Positions 49,591-49,689 of a DNA stretch of 49,689 bases are shown piece by piece. Below the pieces are notes generated by a model. It did no database searches and was not told the DNA's origin. It saw nothing but the letters and a program-made list of their open reading frames with translations. The stretch's first letter is position 1; each line of letters begins with the position of its first letter. This DNA comes from JBEHWX01 sp048498995 (GTDB taxonomy: Bacteria > Bacteroidota > Ignavibacteria > OLB7), in assembly GCA_048498995.1 (NCBI GenBank), contig JBEHWX010000039.1:1-49689 (forward strand), given 5' to 3'. The position numbers were made by a program, and so were the translations under genes.

Positions 49591-49689
49591 CGATCGGTCG
49601 CCGCTTCGGCGGGATCGAGAAGGCTTCGAGGTTGAACAAAAGAGACAATTAGCACACAGCACATGACAGGTAGCTAAGGTTCTCGCTTG
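49591..49689 (+). other. Leader hairpin and probable 5' precursor of 16S rRNA
   Basis: CGATC...GATCG and CGCCG/CGGCG pair around CTT (49591-49618). The remaining sequence up to the window end contains no 16S core motif yet. The 16S gene is expected just beyond the window; this is inferred from boxA and the promoter bank. Confidence 0.5.

Overview
The window is a GC-rich chromosomal segment from a member of the Bacteroidota/Chlorobiota (FCB) superphylum. Three independent signs point there. (1) Several secreted proteins end in type IX secretion (T9SS) C-terminal sorting domains. (2) Promoters fit the Bacteroidetes -33/-7 pattern (TTG, about 19-21 bp, TAnnTTTG) rather than the E. coli -35/-10 pattern. 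(3) A B12-uptake operon pairs a TonB receptor with surface beta-propellers of the BtuG kind. The high GC suggests a lineage outside the classical low-GC Bacteroidia, but I cannot name a genus from sequence alone. No mobile element, CRISPR array, tRNA or phage gene was found.

Layout. 1-331: a perfect 14-bp tandem repeat array and a strong hairpin. 332-8792: envelope and polysaccharide genes (VanZ-like protein, UDP-glucuronate decarboxylase, flippase, two-domain oxidoreductase) mixed with two paralogous small outer-membrane barrels, an alkyltransferase-like gene and ruvX. 9179-13441: a 33-codon gene and the conserved minus-strand translation operon ffh-rpsP-rimM-trmD-rplS. 13715-20573: a cobalamin riboswitch followed by four genes joined by ATGA stop/start overlaps (a double beta-propeller with a T9SS tail, a second T9SS cell-surface protein, BtuB, and a BtuG-like lipoprotein). 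This is a complete B12 capture-and-import operon. 20901-27000: an FG-GAP propeller T9SS protein, a truncated secreted gene, a small unknown gene, a TIGR01777-type epimerase and a beta-propeller protein. 27131-32442: a conserved helical protein, rsgA, and a response regulator/histidine kinase pair. 32894-37734: a small secreted protein coupled to a 1411-residue matrixin-type metalloprotease with ASH-like repeats and a T9SS tail. 37845-46410 (all minus): a Gmad2/GerMN lipoprotein, a methyltransferase, a FolC-RadC fusion ORF, a 723-residue histone-H1-like protein, a family 4 uracil-DNA glycosylase and coaBC. 47232-48071: tryptophan 2,3-dioxygenase.

The last 1.1 kb is the most striking non-coding part. 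Four repeat units of about 125-155 bp, plus a fifth 455 bp further on, each carry a -33/-7 promoter with an invariant 21-bp spacer and, 5 bp after the -7 box, a boxA-like antitermination sequence. The first four also carry GATACA at a fixed position 20 bp upstream of the -33 box. A further boxA and a hairpin follow, and the window then ends. This is the expected architecture of a ribosomal RNA operon leader with a tandem promoter bank. The 16S gene itself would lie just outside the window.

Many gene ends in this genome are followed by short GC-rich tandem repeats (11-17 bp units) or long perfect hairpins, so repeat expansion near stop codons is a recurring theme.
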